A DNA stretch of 64,000 nucleotides from Hypomesus transpacificus (Eukaryota > Chordata > Actinopteri > Osmeriformes > Osmeridae): positions 509,045 through 573,044 of the forward strand of contig NW_025814038.1 in assembly GCF_021917145.1 (NCBI RefSeq), given 5' to 3'. The position numbers and the translations under genes were made by a program. The notes beneath the pieces were generated by a model. That model did not search any database. It saw only the letters and a list, made by a program, of their open reading frames with translations, and was not told the origin of the DNA. Every line of letters begins with the position of its first letter. Within the stretch, counting starts at the first letter, position 1. This document shows, piece by piece, positions 47,396 through 56,406 of this stretch.

Positions 47396-48372
47396 ATGTT
47401 TGTTTTTTTATATATATTTTTTATATACAGGCCACTGATATCAGCCATATCAATACACCAATAACCATCGATGCGGTGGAACTTAAGAAAGCAGAGTTGA
47501 GGAATCAGCTGAAGAGGCAGTCAAGGGAGGACCCGTCTCCGAGGGCAGAGGTGCAGCTGGCAACAAACAAACTGATAAAGACATTGGAAGAGACCAGGAA
47601 AGCGTTGGACGACAGCCAATTGACAATGGAGGAGACCTGGACCGCGCTAGGTGAGATCCAGGAAGAAGCATCAACGCAGAATCAGGAAGAAGCATCGACC
47701 GAGAACCAGGAAGAAGCATCGACCGAGAACCAGGAAGAAGCATCGACCGAGAACCAGGAAGAAGCATCGACCGAGATCCAGGAAGAAGCATCGACCGAGT
47801 TGCAGGAAGAAGCATCGACCGAGATCCAGGAAGAAGCATCGATCGAGAACCAGGAAGAAGCATCGACCGAGATGCAGGAAGAAGCATCGACCGAGAACCA
47901 GGAAGAAGCATCGACCGAGATGCAGGAAGAAGCATCGACCGAGAACCAGGAACATAATGGAATGACGATTCAACCGCCGCCGATCAGTCCGGACGGTAGT
48001 GATCCACGTACAGAGCAGTGCTCCCCCTTAGTTGGAAGAAACGTCCATCCAGACATTGATATTCCTGTTCTGACCCCTGACGTGGAACAATTGATCAGCA
48101 AGCTTAGTTGGGGCTGCAGTGACCAGTACTCCTCTCTTCTCTTCCGTTTGGCAGTAACAGAAGAAAAATATAACGAGTGGGCAATGAAAACCGACTGGGA
48201 TGGTTCGAGTGGCAAATGGGCATTGCCAATCAACCTCCGACAGTTCCTGATGGATGCAGTTAGGAACAAGTTTCCAACAATGAATGATAAAGAGGGAATA
48301 CATGTGAAAAACGGAGTGAATGAATACTTGCGTATACCTATGAAGACTGGTGCCCGTGCTATACATATCTAG
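41009..48372 (+). CDS. Chimeric zmym4-derived gene with new coiled, repeat and BEN-like C terminus
   Basis: Inverted partial copy of zmym4 spliced to new exons. Exons (+): 41009-41041, 42669-42804, 42908-42963, 43082-43228 (or from 43055), 43313-43376, 43509-43788, 44072-44231, 44316-44528, 44628-44778, 44990-45345, 45523-45652, 45848-45993, 46085-46220, 46356-46532, 46721-46803, 47005-47046, 47180-47257, 47431-48372. All have GT/AG sites, agreeing phases and open frames, giving about 1,109 residues. Exons 1-15 follow zmym4 exons 1-9, a fused 10/11, and 17-21. MYM clusters from zmym4 exons 6-9 remain ([30 protein letters not shown]). Exons 10 and 12-16 and the DUF3504-type end are lost. The new part has a coiled segment (LKKAELRNQLKRQ, LIKTLEETRKALDD), twelve EEASTENQ-type repeats and a terminal domain with LLFRLAVTEEKYNEW, KWALPINLRQFLMDAV and GVNEYLR, which I read tentatively as BEN-like. 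An ATG at 46669 could give a shorter product in the same frame. Confidence 0.72.
41476..42589. mobile_element. Non-autonomous hAT element, 1,114 bp, with 8-bp target duplication
   Basis: Begins CAGGGACGGATCTAG and ends with the inverse, CGGTAGATCTGCCCCTG. The flanking octamers AGCCCAAC (41468-41475 and 42590-42597) are identical. Inside are a GGTGGCA-rich end region and tandem copies of AGTGGTTGGAGTCGTCT (about 42329-42422). No transposase frame is seen. It sits in the first intron of the chimeric gene. Confidence 0.92.
42329..42422. repeat. 17-bp tandem repeat inside the hAT element
   Basis: About five copies of AGTGGTTGGAGTCGTCT or its variant ending GTGT. Confidence 0.85.
46669..46720 (+). 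other. Open intron-20 sequence upstream of exon 15 of the chimera
   Basis: An ATG at 46669 opens a frame ([19 protein letters not shown]) that runs without a stop into the following exon in the correct phase. zmym4 has the same property on the other strand at 26283-26233. It could serve an alternative start or arise by chance. Confidence 0.3.
47327..47391. repeat. (TA)n microsatellite
   Basis: About 32 TA units in the 173-bp intron just before the last exon of the chimeric gene, preceded by a short TG run. It lies 40 bp upstream of that exon's acceptor. Confidence 0.95.
47662..47949 (+). repeat. Coding minisatellite, 12 units of 24 bp
   Basis: Twelve contiguous 24-bp units starting GAAGAAGCATC, each coding Glu-Glu-Ala-Ser-(Thr/Ile)-(Glu/Gln)-X-Gln, where X is Asn, Ile, Leu or Met. 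No unit has an indel, so the frame is kept throughout. It lies in the last exon of the chimeric gene. Confidence 0.95.
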
Positions 48373-49020
48373 GCTACTTGTAAAGATGCAATATTGTCTG
48401 ACACTACACAGCCATTCCTGCCCCAAAAATCTGTATTTTTGATAGACCAAACATGACAACCAACAGGTAGATTCAATTATTTGATACTTATATTTTATTT
48501 TTAACTGATTGTAAAGTATTGGCTCACTGAAGGGGAGCTGTGAAATAAAGCCAAGAGCCACTGCCTGTTGTGAACTACCGCTTAATTTACAGCTGTTAGC
48601 TTAGTTCCGATCAACTCATGTGATTGGACAAGAGGCATTCCATGAAAGCCGTGTTAATATTCTCGTGAGATATTGCTTAACAACGCAAACTACTGTAGGT
48701 AGAATAACAGCATTGTTTACCATTAAAACAAAAAACATGAAGTGTTTAAGGACATGATGTCGGATTAAATACATTGGACGACTAAATGTTACGTTAGCAA
48801 TACCAAAAAATAAATTGGCTTGTTCGTTGTAATTTCCCCAAAATAGGTGAGTCGGCTAGAAAAGTTAGCTAGCACTACCAGTACAATAGACTAGCAGCAG
48901 CTTCACACTTACAGTACCCTGACAAGAACTACTGAAACATTTATGTAGTTATCACAGTAATTTGCACTTTACAAAAACGTTGGTTCATAATTTTGCATGT
49001 ATCTTGTCACCAGTCAGACC
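48373..49020. other. 3' UTR of the chimeric gene and upstream region of the R-SNARE locus
   Basis: A canonical AATAAA lies at 48544-48549, 172 bases after the stop codon. The rest is AT-rich with no exons. Confidence 0.6.
48544..48549 (+). terminator. Polyadenylation signal of the chimeric gene
   Basis: AATAAA on the sense strand shortly after the stop at 48372, followed by TG/GT-rich sequence at about 48566-48572. A usable signal supports this being an expressed gene. Confidence 0.6.
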
Positions 49021-51736
49021 ATGCCAATTGTGTACTCGTGTATAGCAAGAGGCAACATAATACTTGCTGACCTTGCGTTCAGAGGTGGAGCATTTCAGGT
49101 TAGTGTGTGATCATTTTTGGGTTGAGCAGCCTTATTTTGGTTCGATTTGAATATCTGATGCTTGAATGTATTCTGTTTAATACTAATACTAATTATTGGA
49201 ATTGGAATTTTACTGTTTAATTCATTTAAAAAAAAACATTTTACCATGACATTTTTCACCTCAAATGTTTTTGCCTCGAATGTTTTGTGTGTGCTTTCCT
49301 CTACCGTGTGCTCTGAGTTTTAGGAGATATCCTTGAGTTTAATCAGACCGCTGTCGCCTGGATTTCTGTATCGAAAAAGTATTTTAATTGAGGGGTGAGA
49401 ACATTCATTCGTAGGCTATTATTCAATTATTTAGTGTGCAATATGAGTTTGAAACAACTCCTTCAAGTAGATTTAATTATTTGATGTAGGCCTATATGTC
49501 AAAAGGAAAAGTTACTCAAGCATCACACAGCATAAGGCACAAACACAATGTTACTTCTCAAGCATTTGTAGGCAAATTCAGGCAAAAATATTAATTGATT
49601 TCGTGCCAAGCTCTCATACAATACACAACACATACGATAGTTTCTAATATATTTGTTTGATAATTCAGTTTCAGATACCACATTCTTTGCGAAGATGGGG
49701 TTGCTTATGTCTGTGTCACGGAGCTTGGATTTGAGTCTAAGAGGGCCCACCATTTTCTTAATAAGGCCAGTACAATCATTGACACCAATCAATAGGTGTG
49801 TTCGACTTCAAGCAGCGCCGGCTGGAGCCGGCTGCCTTGAATCTGAGAATGCCATTGGCTGCTTCAAGTCAGCCGGGCTGCAGGCGGCTGCAGACGACAC
49901 CGGCGCTGCATGAAGTCGAACGCACCTAATGTCAACCGCCTCTTACTGATACTGTACCGGTGCGATGCTCATGAGACTAAGCGAGCCACTTCCCCTTTGT
50001 ATTGTCTTTTAGATACGCAGCATGTTTACAAACAGCCCTCTGATTACGAGAGTGGCCTTTGCACAGCCCAATGAGTTCAATGCTGACCTGCATCATGTGC
50101 TAGGACAGCTGATGGTTCGTTCCCCAGACAGAGAAGTAGAACTGACAGAGAGCATACTTTCAGTCAAAGCATGTTTTTTTTCTTCTTTGCTGGCTAAGCA
50201 GGCTACCACAATGCAGTTCATTATTCTCTTATCTCTTATTCTCTCTATATTCGATAACTCAGGGCACAAGCCAGACATTTCTAAATAACAAACACGACAG
50301 ATTTGTTAGCAAATTGTGTCCATTCTACTAAGTCTAGTTCTATGTTAGATGACAGATTGTTTTGGCCAATGGCAAACTTTCCATGCAGTATCAGTTAGTT
50401 AATGTGTAACTAGACAGGGAGGGGCGGTCAGACACCTGTACCTGTCTACTTTTGAACAGCATATTGACGCTAGAGCAATACTGTTCTGTACTGTTAGTGA
50501 GTATACTAGTGAGATCATACAATATGCTTTAGTAAAACATTGGCTTAAACTGGAGTATTTCTGTGCGTTGAGGTAGAGGGGGGAACTTTGCAGTCATGGT
50601 GAGTGTTGCTTGTTAATGACGTCAAGTAAAACTTAAAGCTGTTATATGTCTAGAAGCACAGAGATGGCCTAATCATTAACACACTAATGTATAAAAAGTT
50701 TAAAACTAAGAACAAGGAACAGCTGATTGTACAAGGATTTTTTCATGAGACTTATCATACCAATACTTGACCAAGAACAAGGTTGTCTGTGACTTTAAAA
50801 GAACCTTTGATACTTGTAAACCAGTCAGCTGTTATGAAGGAGGTCAGGAAGACATGTGAAGAGAGTCAATAAAGGAATGGTGGACTGATAACACCATATT
50901 TGATTGTTTTGCTTGCAGATCGCTTTACTTAAATTTGGTCAGCTAGCAGATCATTTCTTTTACTTCTTTTGACTCTTCGTCTCGTCTGTCACTGAAAACT
51001 AGGCAGTAACATGACTTCATCACATCTTTAAACCCATGTGTTGCCTTCGGCTCATTGTGACCCACTGTCTTGGTCAGGGGCGCCACCAGGAATTTTGGGC
51101 CCCATGAAAAAATTTAGTTATTGGTTTTTAAATTTTTGGGGGCCCCTGTCAGTCAGGGGGCCTGGTCGTGATGCAAAAGGAGGGTCACAATGACCCGAAG
51201 CCAGCAAAAGGGTTAAGCTACCCCAACCCCCCCACCCCATCTCTCACGTTCTCTTTCTGATTTGAAGGCGGACGCTAGCGCTCAACCGTCAGCCCCAGCG
51301 AAGCTTGATCAAGTGCAGGGCCAAGTCAACGAGGTCAAAGTTATTCTCAAAGACAACATCAACAAAGTGCTGGAAAGGGGAGAGAAGTTAGATGACTTAA
51401 TTGACAAAACAGACGACCTTCGATCATCTGTGAGTATTGAGAAGACGAATGAGTGTTAACAAGGGTGTGTGCTTGTATTCCCAAGGTGTTTTCATATGTG
51501 TGCTAATATATACATGTCACAACATCAGACAATGCAACATACATGTGTAGTTATTATGTTACACATTTCAGATATTTTGATTTATTTCTGTTCAGGCTGA
51601 CACTTTCCAACGGACATCCACAAGGGTTGCCCGGAAATACTGGTGGAAGAATACAAAGATAATGATCATCATCGGAGTGGTAGTGGTGATTGCCGTCATC
51701 CTCATCATCCTATTTGCCACTGGTGTAATTAAGTAA
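49021..51736 (+). CDS. Longin-domain R-SNARE (VAMP7-like layout)
   Basis: Candidate long form of the R-SNARE locus. Exons: 49021-49098, 49324-49394, 49669-49765, 50013-50114 (possibly to 50135), 51268-51429, 51596-51736. Phases agree and give about 216-223 residues (human VAMP7 220). The first four exons code a longin fold: MPIVYSCIARGNIILAD, EISLSLIRPLSPGF, YHILCEDGVAYVCVTELGFE, then KRAHHFLNK and RVAFAQPNEFNADLHHVL, which follow VAMP7's longin domain closely. The last two exons code the SNARE helix and membrane anchor, shared with the short form. Two weak points: the third intron would use a GC donor (AAG|GCCAGT), and the end of exon 4 has no strong donor (ATG|GTTCGT or GAA|GTAGAA). It may be one gene with two promoters or a longin gene decaying beside a brevin. 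Confidence 0.6.
49793..49929. mobile_element. Small MITE with TA target duplication (second copy)
   Basis: Ends GGTGTGTTCGACTTCAAGCA and the inverse of TGAAGTCGAACGCACC, flanked by TA. It shares its GCAGCGCCGGC and TTGGCTGCTTCAAGTCAGCC blocks with the copy at 17161-17271. It begins 27 bp after the GC donor of the longin third exon. Confidence 0.75.
50596..51736 (+). CDS. vamp8: VAMP8-like R-SNARE (brevin form)
   Basis: Tail-anchored vesicle R-SNARE for endosome/lysosome and secretory fusion. Exons: 50596-50598 (ATG only, followed by a strong GTGAGTG donor), 51268-51429, 51596-51736, giving 101 residues (human VAMP8 100). A single-codon or two-codon first exon is usual in brevin VAMP genes. 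Seen: a short Ala/Pro/Ser N terminus, SNARE helix LDQVQGQVNEVKVILKDNIN with the zero-layer Arg38 in LERGEKLDDLIDKTDDL, the juxtamembrane ARKYWWKN, a transmembrane stretch and the ending FATGVIK, close to VAMP8's FATGAFS. The neighbourhood (MAT2A-like gene within 30 kb) also fits human MAT2A-GGCX-VAMP8. The SNARE exons can instead be joined to the upstream longin exons. Confidence 0.85.
51074..51170. mobile_element. hAT-like fragment
   Basis: CAGGGGCGCCACCAGGAATT followed by GGGCCCCATGAAA and a GGGGGCCCCTG block, related to the MITE at 35360-35470. The right end is unclear. Confidence 0.4.
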
Positions 51737-53390
51737 ACCTGGATTCAGAAGTCCAAAACGGGTTCAACCTGTTAGGCAGCATGGGGATGTTTCAGTACGT
51801 CATGTAAATAAGCAATAGTCAAATTACCTTGTTCTTTTTAAAGATGTGTGACATGACATGTTCAGTCTGTGGTCATGTAATGATACATTTCATAATTTAA
51901 AGCTGTGTGCATTCTTTAAATTTTATGTTTTATTTTGTATAACTTTGTAAAACCATCCCTTTGTACACCGCTATGCTAATCTGTCACTATTCTAATGCAC
52001 TAGTGTTCAGTGGAATACATTTGCAGGACTCAAAAGGGTAGAGGAGTCGTTGATCAAGACTCAATTCAAGGATCCAGAGACACATTCCAAGACCTCTTCA
52101 GTGAATTTTATAGTTTTATTGTTTTGAATGCTTTGCAGGATGTCTGGCATGGTGTGTATACTTTATCCCATAGCATATCAAAATATAACTAATAAGAGAG
52201 GAATAATCTATATATGCATTTCTGTATAACTTTCTTTCAATTTGTTATTTTTTAAATAATTAGTCATTAATACAATTATAATAATACCAATATAAAATGT
52301 CTATGATAATGACCAAACCGATCTTGGGTTCACTTGAGCACTTGACAAAAAGGACACAAAGAACATCTGAATCATTGAATAATGAATCAATCCTCAAATA
52401 CATCTGTTGTGATAGTTTCTTTTAACACGTGACAAATATGATGGTTAATATGAAGCTATAAGATGCAACCAAAACAAAAACAACATTGAATAAAAGTCGA
52501 TTCGAACGGTAGATCTACTTAATAATGCTGGATGTTTCCCATAATCTCTCCGTCATGTTATCTGGATACTTCCAAGTCTTCCGCCAATGCTCCATCGAAA
52601 GACTGCTTCCAATCACTTCATAGCCTGCAGAAAACAAACAAGCCAAACAGTCTATTATGACGGTACAGTTGAAGAAAACAAAAACAATATAAAATAGGAA
52701 TCCCCCGTCTTTAATTCATTATGAAAAGACAATAAAACAATGACTTTAACATTTAGTGGGTCCATAAGCTACAAATCCTGAGGTGCGATAAGAATCAAAA
52801 CGCAACTACAAAATCAATAAGGAAGCCTTCAATAGGTAAAAAATATATATATATACAAGTTAAGTTAAGCATTACATGCAAATTTCCGGATACATTGTAC
52901 TTCCATGTTTTTCCAAAAGATTGAGAAGAGAATTTGTTAGAGGAAAATTAAAAATGTATAAAAGAGAAGCCTTTTCCCACCGCTGTCAGTAACACAAACA
53001 GTAAACAAGTACAAAAGTAACGCATTTCTCCATCAGTGGCATCCAAGTACAAACCAGGTTTAAGCTCATGGACTACTGGTTACTACGGCTACGAGGGCTA
53101 AATAAAGAAAGCAAGCATTACAGGTAAGATTAGAAACTGGAAAGTCCAGAGAAGAAGTATCCTTTAAAAAGTAAATAGTTATTTTCTCTGTCGTATTTTA
53201 CAATTACTTGTGGGGGTAGTAGGGGCCTGTAAAAAACGACATTTAATTTACATTAAACATTAATTTACGAGTATTTAAAATATTTACAAAAAACGAAACA
53301 ATCGAAGGAATTAAATGTCAAGCAAGATGACAAAGATGGGTATATCCCACTTTGTTTACGGTGCTGATACAGGATGTTGGAAGACCATAC
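51737..53390. other. 3' UTRs of the VAMP gene and of hnrnpd
   Basis: The two genes converge here. Long AT-rich stretches without coding exons. TTTATT at about 52108-52113 is an inverse AATAAA that could serve hnrnpd. Where each transcript ends cannot be seen. Confidence 0.5.
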
Positions 53391-53491
53391 CAAACGGCAG
53401 CATTCGAGAGCGTACGCCTCTCGTGCCCAGTCCGCATTGAGCGGGCCTGAGAGTATCGTGTAGTCAGCTCATCGCCTGCAAGGAACCTCCG
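53391..53491 (-). other. hnrnpd: Conserved 3'-UTR cassette exon of hnrnpd
   Basis: On the minus strand CTTGTTTGTACCTGCCAG precedes a 101-base exon that ends at GTATGGTCT. The acceptor region and the donor-side CATACC/TTGGAAGA blocks are shared with 58174-58277 in hnrnpdl. It lies downstream of the hnrnpd stop codon. Confidence 0.7.
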
Positions 53492-53859
53492 CTGGCAGGT
53501 ACAAACAAGGTATATGTCAGTTAGGAGACAACAATTCTTTTTTCTTATACTTTCTTATACTTTTAGTTTTTGACATCCATTAACTCTCATAGCAATACTT
53601 TACCTGTTAACTTTACAGTTACAAAATGGTGCAAAAGAGACAGCCGAAAGCCAGCTCTTAGAATAATCACCACAAAGGCTGTTGCCCTCTATGTTACCAT
53701 TACAGTAAAGCACTTCAGGGTGCTGTGAAAAACTTTGAAAGGGATTATTATTCATGTTAATTATGGTACAAAGAAGTAATACCACTATGTTGTTTTTTCG
53801 ATTTTAGGTTTGTGGTGAGAGAGATTCAGTTACATACCTGTTTGTACAAATTCTTCACA

Positions 53860-56406
53860 TCAGTATGGTTTGTAACTGTTTTGGTTGGAACCTCGTCTCA
53901 GGGCCTTGCCATATCCACCTTGTTGATCTTAAAATATCACACACACACAGACAAGTAAGAAGTGTTTAGGTATATAAATAGATGGTCCAACACCATGACA
54001 GCAACATCAAATACTAAATAGAGGGGTCAGATGGCTGAGCGGTTAGGGAGTCGGGCTTTTAATCAATAGGTTGTTGGTTCGATTCCCAGCCATGCAAAAT
54101 GACGTTGTGTCCTTGGGCAAGGCACTTCACCCTACTTGCCTTGGGGACAATGTCCCTGTACTTAATGTAAGTCGCTCTGGATAAGAGCGTCTGCTAAATG
54201 ACTAAATGTAAATAATCAATAACTGAAAATAACACAAGGGAGTAGTGTGGTATTACACAATCAATACATTAATTTAGTGTGCTATCGTACATGGTATTAC
54301 ATACTGGTGTAGTCACCATATCCATAGTTGTATCCAGAATAGTCATAGCCACCATATCCTCCGTAGCTTTGGTTATTGTATCCATAGTTGCCATATCCTT
54401 GGTTCCAATAGTTTCCATAACCCTGGTTCCAATTTTGACTAGGCCCTGCAATACAAACTTTCTTATAACACTAGAATAACCCACCGAACATCATAAAGAA
54501 TACATACAAATCATCATTAGTGAACTAATAGCTGTAAATGTTCATATAAACACACTATGTATTAATTGTTAAATATGAATGTAAAAAGGTTTGTGTAATT
54601 TCATGGTGAATCTCTCTGAGCGTATACCCCTGCCTCGAGATCTGGGGGAATAGCCGTCCCTCCCTCCCCAGTGCTGTTGCATCTGGTACTGCTCTTTGGA
54701 CATGGCCACCTTGATTTCACACTGACAAAAACAAACATGGAGTCGGAGAGTGAATGAAGAAGCTGTTTGGTTTCAGAACAGCTTTGATATGCTGATTGCG
54801 GAAAAACTTTTTCTTTTCTTTTTTTGTTACCTTGCTCAGTCCTATATTGTGATATTTCTTCAGCATGATATTTTTCACTGAGTCTTCGTCTTTGAAGGTT
54901 ATGAAACAGAAGCCACGTCTTTTATTCGTTTTGTTTTCCATGGGTAATTCAATAGACTCCAACTGTCAACAAGAACAACTGTGACTGCTAGGCATCTATG
55001 GAGTATGGGTGTAGTTAAAGTTAAATATAGTAAATAAGTATACTTAAATAATAGTTTAAAGTCGAATTTACATGACATTTACATTTAAAAATACTTTGAT
55101 GCACCTGTATAGTAATTTCATTACTGCCAGAATTTAATGAAAATAAATATGTACGAAAACGGTGAAGGTTAGACAGCCTACCTCTCCAAATGTACAAAAG
55201 TACTCTTTGATTTTCTCCTCTGGAGTGTCCGGAGAGAGACCGCCAACAAATATCTTCATTATCGGTTCCTTGCCCTTCATTGCCTTGGCCTTCTTTGGGT
55301 CGATGACTTTCCCATTCAGCTTGTGTTCCTTCTGTTGAGTGACCTGGAGGTGTCATAGTAACCCCATAGAAGACAGTCACTCCCTATTACACCTAATACA
55401 ACCCTTTAAAACCACACGGGATCACAAATATAGAGAAATATTGAATATTGAGAGACGATACCTTATCAACACTCTCAGCCTCTTTAAACAACACGAAGCC
55501 AAAGCCTCTGGATCGCCCTGTCATTGGGTCCAGCTTAAGTGTGCAGTCTACCACCTCGCCAAACTTAGAGAAGTAATCTTTCAAATCCTTCTTGGTTGTG
55601 TCCCAGCTGAGTCCACCAACAAACATTTTCCTGTTTAGAGGTCAGAGTGGCATCGTTAATTATGAAACAATGGGCACCTATTCAATAGTCTACTGCACTT
55701 ATTTACTTACATTTTCCTTCAACAGAAATTTTTCTAATCTTTTCATAGCAGCACATTAGCTAATACGACCAAGGTAGCAACAAACTAACCAATTAAGTAC
55801 AAACTATACAGCACTGCTGTATCATTGCATGCATTATTGCATGTATTAGAACTTCCTTTTTACGTTTTTACATTGCATATTTCAAGAGTTGTTTTCGAAT
55901 TCACTTTCCGTAAATGACGATCCAAGTCATTCAGTCTGTATATCAACACTGAATTCCGATAGACTACCGCTAGACATTCCATGCACAATTCTCAACTCCA
56001 CTGGCTATGGTGTATTTTTAATTACGAATCCAGCGTCACTTATAAATGGCCATGATGATAGCCTGCTGGAATCCAGCTTCATCATCATTCTCCTGCAAAT
56101 TCCACAGGAAACATCATTTGCAGGTTTAGTCTCGGTAACGTTCACTCGCTCTCGCTCTAGGCTATTTCTAGTGCTTTATTTTCACGGTTTGTTACAGCTA
56201 TAAGCTAGCCACCATCAAATGTCGCACCCCTCATCCTCTTCGTTTTTGCTTGCATCAATCTTTGATCCCTCGGACTCTGCTCCTCCTCCCTGGCCCTTGC
56301 TGCCCTCTGCAATTGTCGGCATCTGTTCCTCACTGCTTGCCTCTCCGTCTTCTTCCATCATTGTCAACAGAGTTGGATCATCACCTATTTCAAGGTCCTC
56401 CGACAT
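53860..56406 (-). CDS. hnrnpd: Heterogeneous nuclear ribonucleoprotein D (AUF1)
   Basis: AU-rich-element binding protein controlling mRNA decay and splicing. Seven coding exons (-): 56228-56406, 55462-55630, 55182-55343, 54831-54962, 54628-54721, 54305-54445, 53860-53927, giving 314 residues. Two RRMs: [16 protein letters not shown] with [11 protein letters not shown], and [16 protein letters not shown] with [10 protein letters not shown]. The acidic N terminus ends [13 protein letters not shown], an HNRNPD signature. Next comes [13 protein letters not shown], then a Tyr/Gly/Asn-rich tail ([20 protein letters not shown]) and the family ending NQNSYKPY. The exon 1 donor is the weak GTGCGA. Exon 6 read through meets a stop two codons after its donor. 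A strong donor (GTATGTAA) lies 22 bases past the stop codon, so the 3' UTR is spliced. Confidence 0.95.
54026..54214 (+). mobile_element. tRNA-derived SINE (main family), best preserved copy
   Basis: Head GTCAGATGGCTGAGCGGTTA with clean A and B boxes (GGTTCGATTCCC), body and tail complete. It lies in the last coding intron of hnrnpd, in antisense orientation to the gene. It appears the youngest copy in the window. Confidence 0.93.

Noticed and set aside
47483-47973. Reverse and alternative-frame repeats of RSMLLPGS or RKKHRPRT type
   Set aside because: Shadow frames of the 24-bp coding minisatellite; the EEASTENQ frame is the one with matching splice phase, downstream domain and stop.
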